The translations under genes and the position numbers were made by a program. From Cercis canadensis (Eukaryota > Streptophyta > Magnoliopsida > Fabales > Fabaceae), in the NCBI GenBank assembly GCA_003255065.1, contig QAOA01007460.1, positions 124,001 to 188,000 on the forward strand: 64,000 bases of DNA, in the 5' to 3' direction. Positions 35,451 to 46,589 of this stretch are shown in pieces; positions within the stretch are counted from its first letter, which is position 1; the number at the start of each line of letters is the position of its first letter. A model generated the notes under the pieces. It was not told the origin of the DNA and made no database searches. It worked only from the letters and a program-made list of their open reading frames with translations.

Positions 35451-35979
35451 TGCTAATTGTGATTCTGTTCTATTTTTTTTTATTGTATAACATTTTTTAA
35501 TTAATAAAATTTAGTTATATTTCCTTTAATTTTGTTTATTAATGTAATTAAATGTTTATAAATAATAATTTGTAATTTAAGAAAAAAACTCCACAAATAA
35601 AAAATAAAAAAAAATTATTTAGAATTGTTTTTCTTACGAATTTTCTCACGAATAGTATGCTGTGAGAAATTTCTCACTGGCATTATCCATCAGAAAATCC
35701 ACGACTTTCATGTGAGATATTCTCACTCATAACAAATATTTATCCTTGAGAAAATCTGTGAGAAATTTCTTATAGATGAATTTGTCCATGAGAAAATGCT
35801 TTTGTTACTCCTGTTTCTCACAAGCTTTTCTACCATTTCTCACATTTTTGTTCCGTGAGAAAACGGAAAATTTCTTTTAGTGAAAAACCACTAAATTTTA
35901 TTAATAAATGTAATTACAATTTATAAATGTTATACAATGAAAGGAAAAAAAAAGTACACTAGAATATAAACATTAAACC

Positions 35980-37593
35980 CTAATCTCTAATATCGTCGTC
36001 GTTTCCCAAGTCCTCAGTTGAGTCAGCATCATCATCAATCAGGGGTTGTGGGGCTGCATCGGATGTCCCACTATGACCTTGCTGCAGTAGCTAGGATAAC
36101 ATCATAGCCAGTTGCTCTGTCAACATGCTGAATCCCCTAAGAGCTTAGACCAACAACACCAGTTGGCTGAGGTCCTGCATCTCTTGCGACATGGCCGCCA
36201 TCTGGGACAAAACCTTTGACATCTTAGGATGTGTCTGGTCAGAGGGCTGGGAACCCTATCCACAGGCTGAGTCCAACAGGCCGGCCTCATAACCCATGCC
36301 ATAAACCCAACCCTTCTTTTTCTTCCCACTAACGACATCGAGCCATATGTCATTGTCGTTAATAGAAGACGAAAAGGACTAGTCTGACTGTCAGACTGGC
36401 GCCTCTCATACTCAATCTATATAGATAAAATAATAAAGTTAACAAGAAATAATAAACTTATAATTAAGATTTTTAAACCTCTTAAACAACTTCCAAAATA
36501 CTTACATAAGTAGATTGAGCTCGTGGATGGACCGAGCCTTTCCCAACACTGTTATGGAGTTGACGAAAGACCTCCAATGCGTTAGGCTCTCTCCCCAACT
36601 CCTTTGTATACAAAATAAAAATAAACCATTAGTAAATAGAAATAACTTAATTTTTAAACATATTTTAAATGAAAGAAGGTTTTTAAATAAAAAACTTACT
36701 AGCCTCCTCTTGTGTTCAGAGACGGTGGTCGAACTGCCCCTGTGGTAGGGTTGGCCCTGATCTACAGAGCGATTCTTCTTGTTCTGCTCCGAGATGGTCT
36801 TATACTCTTCAAATTCCCATTTAATTCTCATAGCCCCTAGTATAGAAGGTGACAACCATTTGCCCTTTGACTTCCCCTTCCTGATGTCTCTGAAGGAGGT
36901 GTAAATATTATCGCTACACTTTGCGAGCTAGATGTTACGAATCTGGCTCTCAAATTGTGGGTCCCAGATTTATTTCCTTTGCATTAGAAAATAGAAGATC
37001 AATGTTAGTAAAATTGAAATTAAGTTAGCTCAAAATAAAATAAAATTAATTAAGTTGAAATTATTACCTTGAACTCTGTCCACCAGAGTTCCTTCACCTC
37101 ATCAGGAACAGAGGTTAGATTGGTCCAGTCGCTCTCATATTTCGACTTATAAATAGTCGAAAGAATATTAACCAGCTCCTTAGATGAAAGAAAGCTGCAC
37201 CAAAAAAATAAATTCTTATCAATCAGAAATAATAAACTTAAAAACAATAAAAAAATATCAAAACTAGGTATTAGAAAATACTTATTCCTTCTTCTTGTAT
37301 GGCCAGATCCACATCTGACCATCAGCCGCTTGGGAGCTAAGCGATGGGGACTCCGAAATACTCAGAGTGACATGTGACAACCCTGCAACGGCCGACATTG
37401 TGGATCCCGGGGTGGGGGCTCTTGATGAGTTCCCCTCATGTGTCACACTGGGTGATGATGTGCACGCCAACCTTGGGGTCGACATAAACAAGGACAAGGC
37501 CGGGTCAGTCTGAGAAGGCCAAGCCATAGCCTTGCCCTTGTCCCTCCTGGAGGGCTCAGATGCTAGAGATGACCACCAACAATTGCTTGACAT
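35980..37593 (-). pseudogene. CACTA-D Transposase_24-type protein
   Basis: Exon 1 starts at 37593 (MSSNCWWSSLASEPSRRDKGK) and runs to about 37276. Its donor reads ATAAGT where CACTA-B2 has GTAAGT, so it has probably lost splicing. Exon 2 is 37194-37068 (KELVNILSTIYKSKYESDW, WWTEFK). Exon 3, about 36960-36704, holds FRDIRKGKSKGKW, KNRSVDQGQPYHRGSS and EHKRRL, the hallmark of PF03004. Exon 4, about 36616-36504, has ELGREPNALEVFRQLH. The last exon ends D-I-R-D-stop at 35980 and has a heptad-like QMAAMSQEMQDLSQLV stretch that may form a coiled coil. A few in-frame stops are present. Confidence 0.82.
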
Positions 37594-37639
37594 CTATCAT
37601 ACAAAAACAATATTAACAAGACAATTATGTATACAATAA

Positions 37640-37930
37640 AATCACTCGCCCTAAATTTTCATAACCCAAATCCTAAACCCTATCCCTAGACCTCTTAAAC
37701 CCTAAACTTTAACCTTAATCCTAACCATAACCCTATAAACCTCAAATCCTAATCCTATAAACCCCAAACCCTAACCCTAGACCTCGTATATCCTAAACTC
37801 TAAACTTAAACCCTAAATCCCAATCCTAAACCCCTTCCTTAAACCTTAAATTATCATAACCCAAACCTCAAATCCTAATCCTAAACACTAAATCCCTAAA
37901 CTCCTAAACCCTAAACTAAAAATTTGGCAG
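37640..37930 (-). repeat. Telomere-like block in CACTA-D
   Basis: Degenerate CCCTAAACC / CCTAAACCCTA repeats on the + strand (TTTAGGG on the element's coding strand), just upstream of the first transposase exon. The position matches that in CACTA-B1 and CACTA-B2. Confidence 0.72.
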
Positions 37931-39004
37931 TCTCCCCTAAAACATGAACAGTCTAGGAATTAAAAATTCCATACAATTACACATGAACTCATTCACAACA
38001 AAACCATTCATTCCATAACTTAAAATTCACTACCTGTAAAAGTAAAAATTACACAACAATAGAAACAATTACAAAACAAATTTTATACCATTCAAAAAAT
38101 TCAAAAAAATCCTACAATTACTCCACGTCAATAATATAACTAAACCCTCAGCCTAATCATAAAATATTATAAAAAATAGAATTTCAATTAATTTCACACA
38201 ACAATTCCATAGAATTGTAACATAACTAGCTATACCTCTCTTCAATTTTGAACCAAGACTAGCTATAATCATTACAATTTCATAATTGTAACTTTATCTA
38301 CTTTACTAAGCATCTCTTAACTATATTTGACAATTTTAAGTTTCAAATATTTGATCATATCACCAGTTATCCTACTAATTTCTCATAGAAAATCCATAAA
38401 AAAATATAGAGAAGCTCGGATAGTGGAATATACCTCAAAGAGCTAGTAATCAGAAAACTAAACAGCTAAGCAAGAAGATGAAGTCCTGTGTCACAAAACC
38501 CAACTTCTGGGAGGAAAAATGGACGAAAAACGCTTGGGGAGAGAGAGAACACAAAGGAAAAAAGAAATGGAGGTTTTCTAAAAAAGAAGGCTACGGCGCC
38601 GTGGGAGGAAGAAGAAATGCATGTTTTCTCACGGATTTTCTCACAAAATTTGTCCCTGAGAAAAAAATCCTAGAATTCAAATTTTAAGTGAAACAGTGTG
38701 CTTCATTTTCTTATGGAATTTCTCTCGAAACTCAAAGGCCGTGAGAAAGTTTATGAGAAACCTTGAATTTTCTTATGAGAAGGGTTTGTGAGAAAACTAA
38801 AGCATTTATAGAGATGGTTGGGACTTCATTTCCCACAGAGTTTCTCATGGATGTTTCTCACGACCTTTGAGTTCTGTAAGAAAGTCCTTGAGGAAATATC
38901 AACAATAATATTCCATGAGAAAATCCATGAGAAATGTAAGCTTTTTCTGCGGACTTGTTGTCCATGAGTAATTTCCGTGAGTAAACACGAATTTTCTTGT
39001 AGTG

Positions 39005-39280
39005 GCATCACCAAGGTAGAAGCAAAACATGTTGGAGCAGTGGCAAGCAATTTTAATGACACAAATTTATTGAACATGGATAGCGTCATTCAATGACCCA
39101 TGATAAAGTTTTCAATAAATGAAGTATCATCGATCAGAAATTTGAGTAATCCAAGAGCATTCTTAATAAAAATAAAAAATAAAAACATTATTATTTTTCT
39201 TTTGTGTTCTTTGCTGCAAAAATATTTTTCAAAGCAAGATTAAGTGCATGAACAACACTTGGTGCCCAAATTATAATAGA
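39005..39280 (-). pseudogene. hAT-2 transposase fragment
   Basis: It reads, right to left, IIWAPSVVHALNLALKNIFA and AAKNTKEK, and then, after a gap, LSMFNKFVSLKLLATAPTCF and ASTLVM up to the CACTA-D insertion. This matches hAT proteins with a DUF659-like region followed by the central domain. Both ends of the gene are missing, and no terminal inverted repeat was found. The continuation is the 25-bp scrap at 25713-25737. Confidence 0.75.
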
Positions 39281-39328
39281 ATATAATGACAAAAAAAGGC
39301 AAATAAATTTGCATGAAATACACTTTAC

Positions 39329-39374
<46 letters not shown>

Positions 39375-39712
39375 TTGTCCACTAGGGTAGCCTATCCCCT
39401 CCCAAACTCCTAGCCACCTGCTTCCATTGAGATTAAATCATGAAATCTCCATTATAGAGATTGAGCACTTAACTATTAGAGATTAAAATACACTCCATGA
39501 ATAATGCAGATAAACACATCCACATAACAAACAAAGAAAGTTATATTGGTAATTTTGGCTGAAATATATACTTCATTTTTCTATAACATGTAGAACAAAA
39601 AAGTAGCACCAACAATTATAGCAACAACTTTATTTTGGGATTACAAAATGGCCTAGTGATTATAGTATGGAGTTTTGCTTGGGAACACAAAGTGGGGAGG
39701 TAGTGTGGAGTT
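39281..39712. other. Intergenic, with (TTA)n microsatellite
   Basis: A (TTA)n run of about 15 units is at 39329-39374. The segment 39560-39712 resembles the 3' flanks of the DEFL loci (TTTGGCTGAAA and CATGTAGAACAA motifs, also near 40815 and 41145), so it is probably the 3' UTR of the adjacent DEFL pseudogene. Confidence 0.6.
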
Positions 39713-40210
39713 TCACTTGTTACAATTATAGAAGCACCAACATTGGAACTTAGTACAATGACCCCTCAATGAATACTCCTTCTCCCTGCACTGTATAGAG
39801 CAATGAGCACCGACGAAAGAAAGACAATGAATATGGACACTTTACAAATATAAGTAGCTATATTTCATAGCAATTAAAGGCTCTTGCTAGTGCTCAAGGT
39901 GAAGATTAGCTTAAGTATATATAGCAAGAGCAAGGGTACGTGTTGCTTTGGATACCTAAAATGAGTATATCCAATGTTGACCAAAAGATAAAAGAAAAAG
40001 AACAGGTATAGACCTTGGAAAAATGGTTCTAGGTTAATCTCACACTTGTCTTAGGTCCTTGTCCTCTATTTGATATCCGTATCATGCTGTTTGTTAGCTG
40101 CTAGCCGCCAAATTAAGCCTTTGATTGCTGCTTGCCTCATGAAAGGATGTTTACAGTTGGAAAGGTTTTCACTTTTGTATTTTCTTAAGCCAGGTTACAG
40201 CTAGCGCAAT
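39713..40210 (-). pseudogene. Defensin-like pseudogene 2, C-terminal exon with retained promoter
   Basis: Coding 39830-39713 reads AHCSIQCREKEYSLRGHC followed by C-x-C and a final C in FYNC, the last six cysteines of a CS-alpha-beta defensin. Stop TGA is at 39713-39715. Upstream, 39915-40180 matches the region upstream of the main DEFL gene, including CTTGCTATATATA and GGTATCAAA-like blocks, so the promoter survives. Signal-peptide exon, intron and first domain are missing: promoter sequence runs almost directly into the last exon part. A small insertion also alters spacing near the first cysteine. Confidence 0.7.
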
Positions 40211-40544
40211 CGGTAACTTAGCAAAACTAATTCAACAATAAACCAATAAATTTTTTTTTTTTCTAAACAAAAAAAAAGTTCCTTGGTAATGCTAACCTAC
40301 TTATTAAAAACAAAATATCTTAATTTCCATAGAAGCATGAAGAACTTCTCTTACATAATTTTTAAATTTTTTCCTAAAGTTTGGCCAACTTAGAAATTTC
40401 TTTCTACTATACATAATTTCAAGTTTTATATGACATAAATGCACACGTGTGTATCTATGAAGGTCACCACTCTCCCTACCCTTCTTTTCCTTTGTCATTA
40501 GATTTGGTTTTTTCTATTTTTATTTTTTTCCCATTAAGAGATTG

Positions 40545-40800
40545 AGTTTGAGACATAAACCTTTTTGAAAATCTCTGACCAACTGTGCTATATGTAATGG
40601 TATGATCTTATTCCCATTTCTCACTACTTCATGTTTAAATGAGTGATTGATCATAAGTTTCACAACAAAAAGTAATGTCAGGAGTTCGAACCCTACTAAA
40701 AGCATTGGTGATGAAGACATGCCGAAGCCTGAGTAGAGATTAGTCTCACACCAAAAGTGTAGAGACTATCTTGTGGAAAATAAAAAAAAAATAAAAAAAT
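40545..40800 (+). repeat. SINE-like retroposon
   Basis: A good Pol III B box, AGTTCGAACCC, is at about 40685-40695, and an A-box-like TGTAATGG lies upstream near 40590. The 3' part has AGATTAGTCTCACACC and ends in an A-rich tail (about 40780-40800). It shares its 3' part with the minus-strand copy at 318-505. The A-to-B-box distance is longer than usual. Confidence 0.5.
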
Positions 40801-40810
40801 AAATAACTAA

Positions 40811-41095
40811 GGTTAGTGTTTTGGCTGAAACACTTTATTATTTCCTACAACATGTAAAGCAAAAAAAAATTAGCAATTTGTGGCAAAAATAGGTTTATTT
40901 TGGGAAAACAAAGTGGACATAGAAATTGTAGTCTGATCTTTCAAGTAGTTTTTTAAGCTGCTAATAAATATATTTTTACATCAATACACAATATTGCTAC
41001 ATAATTAGCTGATTAACACAAAGTGAGGAGTGATTATATATTGTATTCTAGAGTTTCACTTGTTAATTACAGTTGTAGAGGCATTGCAATTCAGT
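40811..41095 (-). pseudogene. Defensin-like 3' UTR remnant
   Basis: The segment repeats the 3' flank pattern of the main DEFL gene (GGCTGAAACACTT, CAACATGTA, TTTATTTTGGGAAAACAAAGTGG). Near 41070 it encodes L-Q-C-L-Y-N-C-N-stop on the minus strand, the last residues of the DEFL protein. Everything upstream is lost. It shows that a third tandem copy once existed here. Confidence 0.6.
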
Positions 41096-41518
41096 TTCAT
41101 ATATATACCTGCCGGTAGATTAAAAACACCCAACAATTTTTACTTTGGCTGAAACACTTGATTAGTTTCTACAACATGCATGTAGAACAATATATTAGCA
41201 ACAACTTTATTTTCAGAACACAAATTGTGGATAGAGTGATTGTAGTTCAAAGTTACACTTTAATTACAAGGGTAGAGGCACACACATTGGAGTTTAATGT
41301 TACAGTATCCCCTTGATGAGTTCTCCTTCTCCTTGCATTGTTGAGAGCAATGATCAGTGCGAAAACAAGGTCCTTTCCATATTCCGCTGAGCTTTTGACA
41401 AGTGTCACGGCAGTTAAATAAGCAATGACAAAATAAGATGGGACAATCGCCATTCACTGCACCCTCCTTCTCCTTACATTGTGTATCACATTGATCGCTG
41501 TGAATACAAAGCCCATTC

Positions 41519-41957
41519 TGTTAATCTTGTGAGAGACCTTGATGATCTTGAACTGAGATGAACCTTGAGGAATTTCTATGTATGATGATGAAGATTGAAG
41601 ATTTGAACAGAAAGGTTCATGACAGAAGAAAACCAGAGACGAAAAGAAAGAAGAAGAAAAAGAGTTTCTAGAGAAGAAGATGGAGAGAATCTGCAGATCA
41701 AGAAGTCATGATCTGAAAGTATATTTTCTGTATATGTATATTAATATTACAGCAGTCAATATATACTAGAAGAATCTGAAAAATAACTAACTGCTTTAGC
41801 ATGCATTAGAAGCTAATCTAACTACACAGCTGTTTAATTAACTAACTTGACTAATGCTAACAGCTTTGACTTTAGTTGCTGAGGTGTCATTGCTGATGTG
41901 GCTGATACACGTGTCCTTGCTTAGCTTGCTGCATACTCCTCTGGTTTATGCTTAACA
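41519..41957 (-). repeat. Copia-3 3' LTR, 439 bp
   Basis: It begins TGTTAATC and ends GCTTAACA on the + strand, directly bordered by TSD CATTC outside and the polypurine tract inside. Confidence 0.92.
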
Positions 41958-44900
41958 TCCCCCCTCAAACTCAAGGTGCGAGGAAGCACTGTGAGTTTGG
42001 CTCTATTGGACAGAAACAATTTGGTAGACAAGGGTTTTATGAGAACATCTGCTATTTGATCCAGAGAAGGGACATGACAGATACACAAGGACTTGTTCAG
42101 CAGCCTCTCCCTAACAAAGTGGCAATCAATCTCAATGTGTTTAGTTCTTGCATGGAGCACAGGATTAGCAGCAAGGTAAGTGGCACTGAGATTGTCACAA
42201 AGTAAGACAGGAGAGGCAGGCAAATAGAACTTGAGTTCCTGAAGTAAGGACTGCAGCCAAAGGCCAAAGCCCTATATTCTGCCTCTGTGCTGGACTGAGC
42301 AACCACTTTCTGTTTGCCAGAAGACCAAGAAACAAGACAAGCACCAAGAAACACTGCATGACCACTAGTGCTGCATCTGTCATCAGGACAGCCAGCCCAG
42401 TCTGAGTTAATGAATGCCAACAAGGGTAAAGAGGCAGAGGGACAAAGTGTAAGGCCATGAGAAATAGTGCCTTTAAGGTACTTAAGAACCCTCTTAGCAG
42501 CAAGCAGATGAACATCAGTGGGAGCACTCATGAATTGGCAAAGCTTGTTAACTGAGAAAGCAATATCAGGACGAGTAATTGTGCAATATTGCTAGGCCCC
42601 CACCAAACTTCTATAAGACAATGGATCACCAAGAGCTTGACCATCAAAAAGAGACAAGGGCTGAGAGCTAATCATAGGAGTAGGAGCAGGTTTACAACTT
42701 TCTAAACCTGCTTTATGCAACAAGTCAATAATGTACTTAGTTTGAGACAAATGTAACTGATGTGGTTGTCTAATAGTCTCAATACCCAAGAAATAATGCA
42801 AGGGACCAAGATCCTTTAAGGAAAAAATAGAATTGAGAGCCACAGTAAGCTGCTTGATAAGAGACATACGTGAACCAGTAAGGATGATGTCATCTACATA
42901 GACAAGCAGAAACAAAACTGCTGCAGGAGAATGAAAAACAAATAAGGAAGCATCAGAAATAGTACAAGTAAACCCCCATTGCAGAAGAGTGTCCTTGAGT
43001 TTGGTAAACCAGGCACGAGGAACTTGTTTCAAGCCATACAATGCCTTACGAAGCTTGCAGACATGCTGAGGAAAAGCTGAGTGTTCAAAGCCCTGAGGTT
43101 GCCTCATATAAACCTCTTCAACCAGATCCCCATTAAGGAAGGCATTGTTCACATCCAGCTGTTGAAGTGGCCAATTTCTGGATAAGGCAATAGTGAGAAC
43201 AGTGTGAATAGTTACTGGTTCAACTACAGGACTAAAGGCATCAAAGTAATCAATACCATAGGTCTGAGTAAAACCTTAAGCAACCAACCTTGCTTTATAC
43301 CTCTCAACAGAACCATATGGCTTGTACTTGAGCTTATATACCCATTTGCATCCCACAACATTCTTACCAGTAGGACAAAGGACAAGATCCCAAGTATGAT
43401 TAGTTTGCAAAGCTTTAAATTCAGTAGACATAGCCTCAATCCAGTGAGTGAACTTGATGGCTTGGTTATAGGTTGAAGGTTCTATAGAACTAAGAGAGTA
43501 GGCAGTGGTATAAACTTTTGGTTTGAAAAGACCATTTTGACTACGAGTAGTATTCTAGAAGGAGCCACAGGAGGCAAAATTGGAGAAGGAGCTGGGGAGG
43601 GAGATGGACAAGAGTGACCAGGCTTATTTGTCTCAGAAGAAGAATTGGATGAGAAGGAATCTGAAGGGACTGGAGTGAACCCTTCATGTAAGTCAGAACA
43701 AGCAGTAATAGGTTCAAAAATTGCAGGAAGAATTGCATACTAAGAAGGAACTGTAAAAGGAATGAAACAACCGGAAGGGGTAAGAGAGACTGAGGATGGT
43801 TGGGAAATAAAAGGGAAAACAGATTCAGCAAATACTACATGCCTAGAAATGTAAATTCTCTTAGAATCCATAGCTAAGCAAAGAAAACAACAAGGAGCAG
43901 ATCTATTTTCAAGCTTGTGAGATCTATATGGTCTCAAATAAGGAAAACATAGACATCCAAATGTTTTGACTCGAGAGAAAACTAGTAATTTCTGATATAA
44001 TACCTCATATGGAGACTTGTGACTGAGCACTGTTATTGGCAACCTGTTGATGAGATAAACCGCAGTCTGAAAAGCAAAAGGCCAGTACTGAGTTGGCACA
44101 CCTGCAGTAGTGAGCAAGGAGAGACCAGTTTCCACAACATGCCTATTCTTTCGTTCCACAATTCCATTCTGTTCAGGTGTGTAAGGACACGAAAATCTGT
44201 GTTCCATGCCCAAACTCTTAACCAATTTGTCAAAGGCCACAAATTCTCCACCAAAGTCAGATTGTAAGGTTTTAATTTTGCACTCAAACTATCTTTCTAC
44301 CATGGTTTGAAAATGCTGAAACATATCTAAGGTCTCATCTTTTGATTTTAGAAGATAAATCCATGAGAACCTACTATAGTCATCAATTAAAAGCAGAAAA
44401 TAGCAAGCTCCAATAATAGATGAACAGGATGGAGAACCCCAGAGGTTAGCATGGATCAAATCAAATGCTTTTATTGCTCTAGTTGTAGAAGATACAAAAG
44501 GTAATTTGTGGCTTTTAGCCAACTGACATGAACTACAGATTGGAGTTTTATTGAAAGAAAACCGAGGTAGATGACATTGAGTCATGACTCTATTGACTAG
44601 ATCAATGGCAGGATGACCTAGTCTATTATGCTATAGCTGTAACTCAGAACTAGGCGTGCTAGAATTCAAACTAAACACTTGAAAAACTTTAGCTGAATTA
44701 GAAACAAATTTGTTGACAGAAGCAATTGAGGTCATAACCTTGTACATGCCTGATGAGCTGCCGAGGCTCCTCAAATTACTTAATGTTTTAGGTCGGTTAC
44801 CTAGCTTTTTGCAGCATAGGACAGCCCTAAGTCGAACCTAAGGATTGTTCTATTTAGTGAATCATATTAGGAAGCATGTAAATAGGGGGGTTTTGGTGGT

Positions 44901-46570
44901 TTATGTGATTAACGAAAATTAATTATCAGTGGTGAAGTTTAAGAGAAAGCAACCAATCCAAGTCTTTACTAATTCTGATTTAAGTTCATCCTTGATTTCT
45001 AATGGTCCATTCAATTATTAACCATGTTCTTGGCCTTTAAAACATATCAAGAAGCCTCTCAATGTTCTATGGATTCCACTGGTTAAGCAACCAGAATTCG
45101 GTTTTAACTAAGACCAAATGAATTAAGCAAACATTCAAGTCTAGTTTTACCTAAGTCCATGATCCAGCCAAGGTGATTAATCCATCCAAAAGCTCAGAAA
45201 CATTAATCAACCATACANAGTTTTCCTTGAAGCAGCACCTCCTTGGTGTTCTGGTCCTTCACAAGAAAGATAGAAGGATGAAACTCTACATAAGCATCAT
45301 TGTCTCTGCATAATTTTTGCTCACTAACCAGGTTTGCAGTTATTTTAGGCACATGCAAGACATGTTTTAATAACAAGGTCCTGCTATTTGATGAAATGGA
45401 TGCCATACTTGTATTGTGCATAGCCAAATTCTTTCCATTTCCCACAGTGACTGTATCATCACCAACAAAAGGATTGTGCATAGATAAGTTGCCAAGATTA
45501 GGTGTCACATGGTGAGTAGCACCTGTATACAAAAACCATGGGGTAGAATCATCAAAGTTTTCTGAAGTGGCAAGCAATGCTTGTGGATTCTGGTGCTGTG
45601 AAGAATTGACAGGAACTGGTTTTAGTTGAAATCCGTTGTCAAACCTATGCCAACAGTCAGAAGCAACATGACCAGGTTTGTGACAAATTTGACACTGAGG
45701 TTTTTCATTTGTACCACTCCAAGGTTTATTCTTCCTGAACTGATTCCTTTGGTGTGAGGAAAAACCACCACGAGTTGGTACATTTCCATTTCCAGAATGT
45801 GAACCATACCCTTGGTTTCCATGATTTCCATTATGACTAAATTTTTTCTTTCCTTCTGAGTGATTGAATAAGGCAGCATTTGCCTGCATAAGTACTTGCT
45901 CATCCACAAACTTCTGCCTCTCAAGTCTACTTTCAAAGGTAAGCAAGTGACTTTGCAATGTTTCAACAGAAATATTCTCAAAACTAAGTGGAGCAACCAC
46001 TGGATTAAACTCGGGACCCAATCCACTGAGTATGAACATAACCTGACCCTCTTGTGTAATATTCTCACCTATAACACGCAGATTATCACACAAACTTCTA
46101 ATTTTCAGAATAAATTCCCACACTCCAAGGTTTCCCTTTCTGGTGGTTTGCAATTTTAGTTTAAGCTCCATGATTCTTGCTCTAGAGGAACATGAGAAGC
46201 TATCTGCAAGAGACTTCCAAATCTCAAAGGCAGTGTTGTAGGACATGATCTGAGCCATTATTTGCTCAGTCAAGGATGCATAAATCCAACTCATGACTAG
46301 ACGATTTTGTCTTTGCCAGATTGTGTAATCAGAATTCAAGGTTACAGTTCCTGTAGTGGAATCTGAAACAAATTTTGGTGGAGAAAGTCTAGAACCTTCA
46401 AGAATATCTTCATATCCATTAGCAATAACAATATTCAGAAGTTGATTTCTCCATATTAAGTAGTTACCTCAATCCAATTTGATCATTAGTGACTGACCAA
46501 GCATTGGAAAAGAAGAAGAGTTCCCGGATTCTTGTAATGACGACACAGAGGTTGAGCTGCAATCTGCCAT
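41958..46570 (-). pseudogene. Copia-3 gag-pol polyprotein
   Basis: It starts at ATG 46570 (MADCSSTSVSS) with a stop near 46465 in place of a residue before GNYLIW. Gag: MSWIYASLTEQIMAQI, FEIWKSLADSF. Knuckle: CQICHKPGHVASDC near 45690. The protease active site reads LYTGATHHVT where D-T/S-G-A is expected, so the catalytic Asp is Tyr. After the insertion: HNRLGHP, CQLAKSHKLPF, IDDYSRFSWIYLL, SDFGGEF, YTPEQNGIVERKNRH, FGCLCFPYLRPY. RT: NNAFLNGDLVEEVYMRQPQG, KALYGLKQVPRAW, YVDDIILTGS. RNase [41 protein letters not shown], then [16 protein letters not shown] and [12 protein letters not shown]. There are several stops and frameshifts. Confidence 0.9.
44751..45217. mobile_element. 467-bp insertion in Copia-3, possible solo LTR
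   Basis: Non-coding block between two Copia-3 segments whose protein sequences belong next to each other (LLQGK on one side, GMYKV on the other). It begins TGATGAG and ends CATACA, so it has the TG...CA ends of an LTR. N at 45218 lies at its right edge and hides any target duplication. It could be a solo LTR, another insertion, or partly a misjoin. Confidence 0.5.
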
Positions 46571-46577
46571 TAGAGGA

Positions 46578-46589
46578 GCTCTAATACCA
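46578..46589 (-). other. Copia-3 primer-binding site
   Basis: The minus strand reads TGGTATTAGAGC immediately inside the 5' LTR, one base from the initiator tRNA-Met complement TGGTATCAGAGC. Confidence 0.85.

Larger units (their letters stand above)
26097..35882 (+). mobile_element. CACTA-B2: CACTA transposon inside CACTA-D
   Basis: Left terminus CACTACAAGAAAA at 26097; right terminus TTTCTTTTAGTG ending at 35882 (one or two changes). Target duplication AAA is at 26094-26096 and 35883-35885. It lies opposite to its host in gene orientation. It holds a SIRE-like Copia at 27139-33568 and a decayed Transposase_24-type gene at 34211-35450. Without the Copia it is about 3.35 kb. Sequence near 33800-34000 resembles 26920-27085, so an internal duplication is also present. 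Confidence 0.85.
25738..39004 (-). mobile_element. CACTA-D: CACTA transposon inside hAT-2
   Basis: It starts CACTACAAGAAAA at 25738 and ends TTTTCTTGTAGTG at 39004, with an exact GCA target duplication (25735-25737 and 39005-39007). Subterminal TCTCACGGA-type repeats lie at both ends. Its genes face left, with a Transposase_24-type gene at 37593-35980. CACTA-B2 is inserted in its 3' non-coding part (26097-35882). Without that insert it is about 3.5 kb. hAT-2 coding is restored on removing it, so the boundaries are firm. Confidence 0.9.

Noticed and set aside
39380-39480. Third SINE copy
   Set aside because: Some resemblance to a B-box-like and tail region on the minus strand, but too weak by eye to support.
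43204-43476. + strand frames over Copia-3 (also 41948-42205, 44019-44267)
   Set aside because: Shadows of the minus-strand polyprotein.
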